This document shows, in pieces, positions 58,099-64,000 of a stretch of 64,000 nucleotides of DNA; position 1 is the stretch's first letter, and each line of letters begins with the position of its first letter. The notes beneath the pieces were generated by a model. The model was not told the DNA's origin, ran no database searches, and saw only the letters and a program-made list of their open reading frames with translations. This DNA is from Piezodorus guildinii (Eukaryota; Arthropoda; Insecta; Hemiptera; Pentatomidae). The translations under genes were made by a program, and so were the position numbers. The stretch is from assembly GCA_023052935.1 (NCBI GenBank), contig CM041294.1, forward strand, positions 153,086,399 through 153,150,398. The letters are read 5' to 3'.

Positions 58099-58640
58099 AT
58101 TAAATAACTTTACTAATATACCCAATTTACTCAAAAATAATTATTTACTAGAAAATGAATTTTTGTTATGTTAGTATTTCATTTAGAGCGAAATATGTCT
58201 TCCTATGAGCTCTATTCTAAATCTTATGTTACTGATTGTTTTCCTTCTGTTAAAATGAAATGTAAACATTTTTGTTTTTGAATTAAAATCTCTTTAGTAT
58301 TCTATTAAATATATTCAATATTATATTAATTTTAGTATGCAAAAAGAAAATAATTAACAAGATCATGATTTTCTTTTTTTACCTTAGTTTGTGGAATGTG
58401 TCTTCACATGAACTCTATATGAATATTCAGAACTGTATACCTTCGTTTGATTTACTGTTACCTCTGTTAAGAGATCAATTCCACCTTCTGTTAAATAAAA
58501 TGTAAAAGTCATCCTATTAGTTAGGATTTCTTTAATTTACCCGATTTCCCTTTTACTATATATATATACATATATATAGTCGAAACATTACGCGAAATTA
58601 AAATATTAGAAAAAAAGAATGACTCCTGATTATTTTTACC
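58099..58640. repeat. repeat flank of unit E with half hairpin
   Basis: Counterpart of 9090-9860, but the left hairpin arm is deleted: a (TA)n run at 58556-58578 joins directly to gtcgaaacattacgcgaaatt. No gene. Confidence 0.6.
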
Positions 58641-58904
58641 AATAATAGATTCTACAATAGACTATACATCCTAAAGATGAATTTTTTATTTATATTATAG
58701 ATTCGTTACCTTACTTATATGCTTAAGTTATAAGATATTTATGCATTTCATAACTCTAAAAATTTAATAATAAATTCATTGAATTTTTGTGTAAAGGTTT
58801 CATAATGGGAAATAATTGAAAAGATCAAATTTAAGAATAACAAAAAAATATATTTATAAATAAAATCTTACATCAATTCAAACATTTTTTGGCGAGTTCG
58901 AAAC

Positions 58905-59396
58905 TCAAGCAGGCCTCTTAGGAGTGGCACTCTGCCGGCGGTGGTCTGCGATGATCTCGTCCAACTCTTCGTCCATATGCTGGAGGGCATAAACTTCTAA
59001 CCACTGCACGCAGCTGAAGCAGTGGTTATTCCGGTTAGGCCGCCGGCTGGTGCTGGGCAGGTCCTCCAGCGTATGTAAATAGTGCCGCAGCTCGCAGCGG
59101 CAGCACACTCCAGTGGGCGCGATATACCTCTGTTCGGACGGCGAAGGTGCCGGGTCTGGCTGTGGGGCAGGAGCAGTCTTCGGCCTTGTTATCGCCACGC
59201 AGCAGTGGCAGAGCCCGAAGTAGCGTTTTTCTTCCGGTAGGAAGGGAGAATTGATGTCGTATCGCACCATGCAGCGGGTGCATTCTGCGAAATTCGGGGC
59301 TTCCGCAGGAGGCGGTATAACCGCGGGAGCCGGCCGAACTCTAGGGCCTTGTCGGGAGGACCCTGAAGTTGAAGGTCTCTCACTAGTGCAACTCAT
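58905..59396 (-). CDS. zinc-ribbon protein, copy E (two modules)
   Basis: Best-preserved copy with an undisturbed promoter. From the ATG at 59396: MSCTSERPSTSG, the PPPAEAPNFAE linker, module 1 (CTRC and CHCC), Pro/Ala linker, module 2 (CCRC and HCFSC), WLEVYALQHMDEELDEIIAD and a short basic end (163 codons). It differs from copy D at very few residues. The C-terminus is shorter than D because the stop comes earlier. The same strand carries the TATA box and CAGT initiator 30 bp apart, so transcription is plausible. Function unknown. Confidence 0.62.
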   Translation of the reverse strand: MSCTSERPSTSGSSRQGPRVRPAPAVIPPPAEAPNFAECTRCMVRYDINSPFLPEEKRYFGLCHCCVAITRPKTAPAPQPDPAPSPSEQRYIAPTGVCCRCELRHYLHTLEDLPSTSRRPNRNNHCFSCVQWLEVYALQHMDEELDEIIADHRRQSATPKRPA

Positions 59397-59450
59397 GTTC
59401 ACTATTAGAGACACTGGAGACAACTACTGCCTTCGACATTACCTGGGCTC

Positions 59451-59458
59451 AATATATA
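59451..59458 (-). promoter_or_regulatory. TATA box with CAGT initiator, unit E
   Basis: Minus strand tatatatt from 59458, and CAGT with its A opposite 59428, exactly 30 nt downstream. The ATG is about 30 nt further. Same geometry as unit B. Confidence 0.6.
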
Positions 59459-59529
59459 GAGCTACCTTCTCCCCTCCACTGGAGGGTCGAATGGTCAAAG
59501 CCATAAAATGGGTCGGGCACCAAAAGGAT

Positions 59530-61300
59530 TACAACTTTTACTTACCTCTGTTGTTAAAATCAATTAAAGAATCACAAAATAAAAATTGAAAAAAGGAACA
59601 AAGAATTAATTAAATTGAATTCCGATTGAAACATGTGTTTTCTCAAATCATCTACAACAATCAGTCAGTTTTATTGTTTTATATCACTCTTGATAAACTT
59701 TTACGATTTTGTGTATAATATAATATTTTTGGTTTATTATTTTCAATAATCAACCTATGTAAACGACCAAAAAAAAATTACCCCTGCTCAAAATTTGAGA
59801 GGTTACGTTTCAAGATGCGTAGAATCCGAATAACGAATAAAAAAAAATCGTTTGTCCGCCGTCCGCGGCATTTCTTTGAAACTGCTGGACGATTTTTTTT
59901 TTAATTCGCCACAAATATACCAGTCCATTGAACGATGATCCTAACTCCTAGACGTTGATAGCAGCTGGTTAGTTTTAAAATGGCGGCCAATTAAAAGGAT
60001 TTTATTCAATAACTCAGTTATTTTTGAATCCCACATATATCATATCAAAATTAGAACAACTCTCCACTAAAACAAAATGTATTTAATATCACATTATCAT
60101 TAACGTTTCGATGTCTTTTCACTTCATCTTTGAAATATTTTTATCGAAATAGCTTCTTGATGCTTAGTCAAAACTGTTTTCAGTTCGAATACTAAAGTTC
60201 CAACTCCGTTTTTTAGATTAATTTAAATTAGAATCACTACACACGATGAGCATAAATTTATTATAATATCCAAATTAGAACAACTCTCTTCTAAAAAAAT
60301 ATATTTAATTTGAATTGATATAAAATGTGGAGTTGGAGACACCCAATCTATATGAAATGTTAGAAAAACTTTAGCATTCAAACTAAGAACAATTTTGATT
60401 GAGCACCAATAAGCAATTTTGATAACAATATTCTGAAGATGAGTGAAAAGACTTTGAAACGTTTAAGATAATGCGTAAACTATGTGACATTGAATCTGTT
60501 GATTTAGAATTGATTTGTTCTAATTTGGATATAATAATCAATTTATACTCCTCCTGTGTATTTATTTTAATTTCAATAATTGTTTTATATTTTAAATATG
60601 GAGTCTAAGAAATATTATTTTGATACTTTGATGTCTGGTAAGCCGACACTAACAATAAATCATGCAAATTTCTTCTACCTGTGCTTGCTTGTCATTGCCT
60701 TCCTTACCTGGCAAAGGATGAGGTCCCGGGCATAATAAAAATAATCCACTCAGCCTAACTCTAACCCGGAGTAAAACTCTCCAAGAAAGGTGACCTGCAC
60801 TTGTACCTGTCGTACCAAGTGCGGTACATCTTTGTCACTTTGTCTTGTGTTTGAAGAATTTTATCATTTTTATTATAAAATATTCCCCAATAGTTTAATT
60901 ATTTTGTGAGTACCATTCTATAAGAGAAAGCAGATCTGGAGTAATAAACCAATGCAAGCCAATCTTTTCCATTTATCAATTCTAAAACTTGTTTGACACC
61001 AAGTTAGATTCTTTCTTAGGTATTTTTTCTTAACTCAGCAATGTTAGAGAGATTGATTAAAATTGTTTTTGTCGTCATGGCAATAGGAAAATGGCAAACA
61101 TTATATAAAGGATGTTAAAAAGTGACTAATTTTTATTTCTGTGCTAGACTTATTATATGCACACACACACACACACACAGATCATTTTGAGAGATTTGTT
61201 TACTAAATATCCATTTTCATTTTTAGATTTAATAAACTCGGTTTCGAAATATCCCGGAAGCAGCACATTCTCTCATTTTGCATTTCATACACTTGCTGTA
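59530..61300. repeat. unit E flank: fold-back and conserved block
   Basis: Counterpart of 10830-12780. The fold-back is at 60020-60540 (right-arm motif ctgaagatgagtgaaaagac at 60433). The conserved block at 60600-60990 is split by 106 bp (60845-60950) absent from the other copies. About 340 bp present in the other copies are missing near 61040. An (AC)n run lies at 61160-61180. No gene supported. Confidence 0.55.
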
Positions 61301-62790
61301 TATTTCATTATATTTGTATGTATTCAAGTGAAAGTATAAATTAAAAATTATTAGCTCAGTTTTATTAAAACTTTGAATACTTAAAATACCCTCACAAACG
61401 ATTTTGATTAAACTTGCTATTTGGATGTAAATTTTAATAGGCATTAATATGATGTAGGTTTCATTGTGATTGAAATAGTCTAACAGGGCTTAAATGCCGA
61501 TATTTTGAATTTACTTCCTGTAAAGTACCTTTAATTTTTTATATTCCAAAAGATTAACCATACCATCCTAATGAAATTGATGAAGGACGGCTAAATAGTT
61601 AGAGGAATTTGATGACCAACGAAAGGATAAAAGAGAAATCTATTTTTTTAAATGTAATTTTTTGTTGTTTTTTTTACATTAAGAACAGTAATTTCGACGT
61701 ATAATATACCGTTGAAAAGAGGAAATTTTAGAAAAAATATTATCTGATACAAAAAGTGGTAAAAGGTAATATAAAGTGAGAAATAGAGAATAAACTAAAA
61801 TATTTTTTAAATTGAATTATAGTTAATAGTTATTACCACCAGATTTTTTTAATTTTTACTTTCACTTATATGCGAATAATCTATTAATAATTATTATATT
61901 ATACTGCATATTGTAATCGTTGGCAAGATGTCATACATGGACATCACAAATGTTATTTCGTGAATTTTTTTTTAAACATATGTATTGATATTTACAACTG
62001 TATTAAATAAAATACATCTAGTAAATGTGATGGTAATATACAAAACTGTCATGAAAAACATGTAGGGACACTACCCAGTGGCAGCACTCTAAAAATATTT
62101 TAAACTAGAAGATCCCGGGGCCTCCTTTTCAGGCGCCTCGGAGGATTATCCGGAATTGAAGAGGAAGAAAGGATTGAAACTAGTGTGTTAGAGTGCGAAT
62201 GGAGTTTGTCATGAAAGGATTGATACCTGTTCCGAGCCTTTTTTTGAATTCAAAATACATTATCTCTTATCGTACTTGCTTTTAATTTACTTTTATCGAT
62301 TTTTTCTAATAATGGGATAAGATTATTTTCAATGTATTTTATTTATAATTTATTTTATAACAAACAAAGCTAAAATCAGTGAACCTGTCAAGTCACTGGT
62401 CACCTGTACTACCTACCTGTACTCATTATCTGTCTATCTATGGAAACAATTATCTGAAATCCTCTTTATTCCGTTACAACGCCAAGACAGGTAAGGATTG
62501 TCAAAGAGGCAACCTGTTACCGCATAAAGGTATCGCATTTTCAACTTATTTGCCAAGAATTCACTTATAATTTTCGTTCATCTATCTGAAAATTAAAGAA
62601 TTAATATGGGTTGGTAAATAATAGCACATTTCATATATTGTAGGTTCACACGTTGAACCTCTTTTAAAGTAAGAAAAACTGGTTTCAAGACACGTCATTA
62701 AACAATTTATGTTCGATATAACTTTCGTAGCTAAAGATAGAGTTTCTGAACTTGCAACTATTTTTGATCGATTAGGACCTTACTTTATTG
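61301..62790. other. no gene seen
   Basis: 61380-61860 resembles the dispersed repeat body (gatgtaggtttcattgtgattg). 61860-62790 is AT-rich. A more GC-rich patch at 62095-62220 (cccggggcctccttttcagg) gives no convincing protein in any frame. Confidence 0.45.
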
Positions 62791-62796
62791 TAGTCC

Positions 62797-63000
62797 TGAC
62801 ATACTAATAGATGTTTATATAGGTCATGAATTTAATTTTTAACTGTTTAACCTTTTTTACTGATTTTTTTTTTTTTTTTTTTTAGGTAACTGGTGACATA
62901 CTAATAAATAATGATAATATAAGTAATGAATTTAATTTTTAACTTGTTGACCTATTTTACTGATTTTTTTTTTTTTTTTTTTTTTTTTTTATAGGTAAGT
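62797..63000 (+). repeat. tandem duplication with joined acceptor/donor motifs
   Basis: Two direct copies of about 100 bp (from acatactaata, through gaatttaatttttaact, to ttttactgatt and a T-run). Each ends in a branch-point-like ttttactgat, a long T tract, AG, and then immediately a donor: AG|GTAAC at 62884-62890 and TAG|GTAAGT at 62992-63000. Confidence 0.7.
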
Positions 63001-63904
63001 GCTGGTTTCCTGTCAGATACACATATGCGGTAGATCCAAGGACGGTAACGTAGCTTACAAATAGACATTCTTTAGCAGAATATGACATTTATTGTTGTAA
63101 GCGGATTAAGTTTATTTCTCTATCACTTTAGATAATTGAATATCCCTGTCTAAATGTCTTTCTCTTTTAATTCTTTAAATTTGTTGCTTCAAATAAGTAT
63201 TACTGTATAATTTTGAAAATCGGCAGCCATCCTTCTATCTGACTTTATCAATATTTTTTTTATAGAATCTCATAATTGTCTGTGTTATGTAAAAAAAAAG
63301 TGGCCTCCACTATAACGTTTGTATTTTTATTAAAACCCAAAATTTGATTCGTAAGAAGAGTGGTGTAGTGAGTGAAATTTCAGTCTTTCAAAAGGTACTT
63401 ATGCCAAATGAATTCACATACTTACTAATATTTGATATAAAAATTGTGTCAAGGGAACACGGCCCTTAATCCGTTTTAAGATATGGCATCTTGCATCAAC
63501 GATCAAGTGCACACAGGGCCATCTGACAGCATATGTAGGTATTGGGACTGAGACCAGAATCCTCGGCGAGTAAGACAAGGGTAAAAATCTGGGGCGGACA
63601 ACACACGACTTTCACTTATCTCCATTTTTAAAATTAATGAAAGAATTTTCAAATACGGTTAGAGATAAAAATACGTGAAATTATTAAAGAATTAATTAAA
63701 TTGAATTTCTATAGAAACATGTGTTTTATAAAAAAATCTATTATATTACTAGCTGTAACCCGCGGCTTTGCTCGCGAATATTTTATTTTGTCTTAATTTA
63801 AATTTGCGTAAATGCGTTTATGAGAAGTAACTATAAAACGCATATGATGGAGCAGTTGTTTGGTGATGTGATAATAAAGAAACTACCTACAAAACACAAT
63901 TATT
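63001..63904. other. no gene seen
   Basis: Apparently low-copy sequence within this window to about 63600. From 63600 it is the attaaattgaatttctatagaaacatg repeat, then ctagctgtaacccgcggctt near 63750, which resembles a widespread arthropod repeat head. No coding sequence seen. Confidence 0.45.
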
Positions 63905-64000
63905 TTATTTTTACTTTCACTTAACTATATATGAAATAAGTAAGGTAAAATATTGCGATCGTGAAAATTTTCGAATCCCAGTTTTCAACGGAAATACACG
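63905..64000 (+). repeat. dispersed repeat head, cut by window end
   Basis: Another head of the actttcacttaactatata family with ttgcgatcgtgaaaattttcg, running off the window. Confidence 0.7.

Noticed and set aside
62379..62570. 63-codon ORF with a donor-like gacaggtaagg
   Set aside because: No domain, no second copy, and a single donor-like match is expected by chance.

Overview
This window is AT-rich arthropod-type (probably insect) nuclear DNA made almost entirely of transposable elements. I see no intact host gene, no tRNA or rRNA, and nothing bacterial. The evidence is Jockey-like, I-like and RTE-like non-LTR retrotransposons, a Penelope-like element (PLE) with a GIY-YIG nuclease, poly(A)-tailed insertions with target-site duplications (TSDs), and many near-identical dispersed repeats. 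The species cannot be named from the sequence.

Layout. A block at about 1-13148 recurs at about 27477-51050 with roughly 1-2% differences. The second copy is longer because it carries an I-like LINE (34042-44138), which is itself split by a 5.07 kb Jockey element (35472-40544). The first copy still holds the empty target site of the I-like LINE at 6375-6386. Each copy of the block holds: a 125-bp tandem/inverted array of PLE terminal type, a fold-back hairpin, an RTE-like RT fragment, a second antisense RT fragment, a 5'-truncated Jockey, a second antisense Jockey-like fragment inserted in an unidentified ORF, a GC-rich zinc-ribbon gene, a long fold-back, and another antisense RTE fragment.

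Between the copies lie a second zinc-ribbon unit (13149-15030), a three-unit tandem array of about 1.7 kb (16020-21203), a third zinc-ribbon copy joined to a gag-like ORF (21115-22030), dispersed repeats, and the PLE (24339-26454). After the second copy come a decayed I/R1-like LINE with RT and RNase H (52371-55454), another Jockey (55774-58085), a fifth zinc-ribbon unit (58100-61300) and a gene-poor tail (61300-64000) with two tandem acceptor/donor splice-like motifs.

Most interesting: (i) a multi-copy GC-rich family encoding a protein with two Cys4 zinc-ribbon-like modules, behind a TATA box placed 30 bp before a CAGT initiator; (ii) hammerhead-ribozyme-like cores in at least four distinct inverted-repeat families, including both ends of a PLE with clear coding evidence; (iii) a Jockey insertion carrying an extra 5' module with its own ORF; (iv) two patches that look like assembly or polishing artefacts, one of them an interleaved consensus of two unrelated sequences. 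Any copy-number conclusion should allow for the last point.
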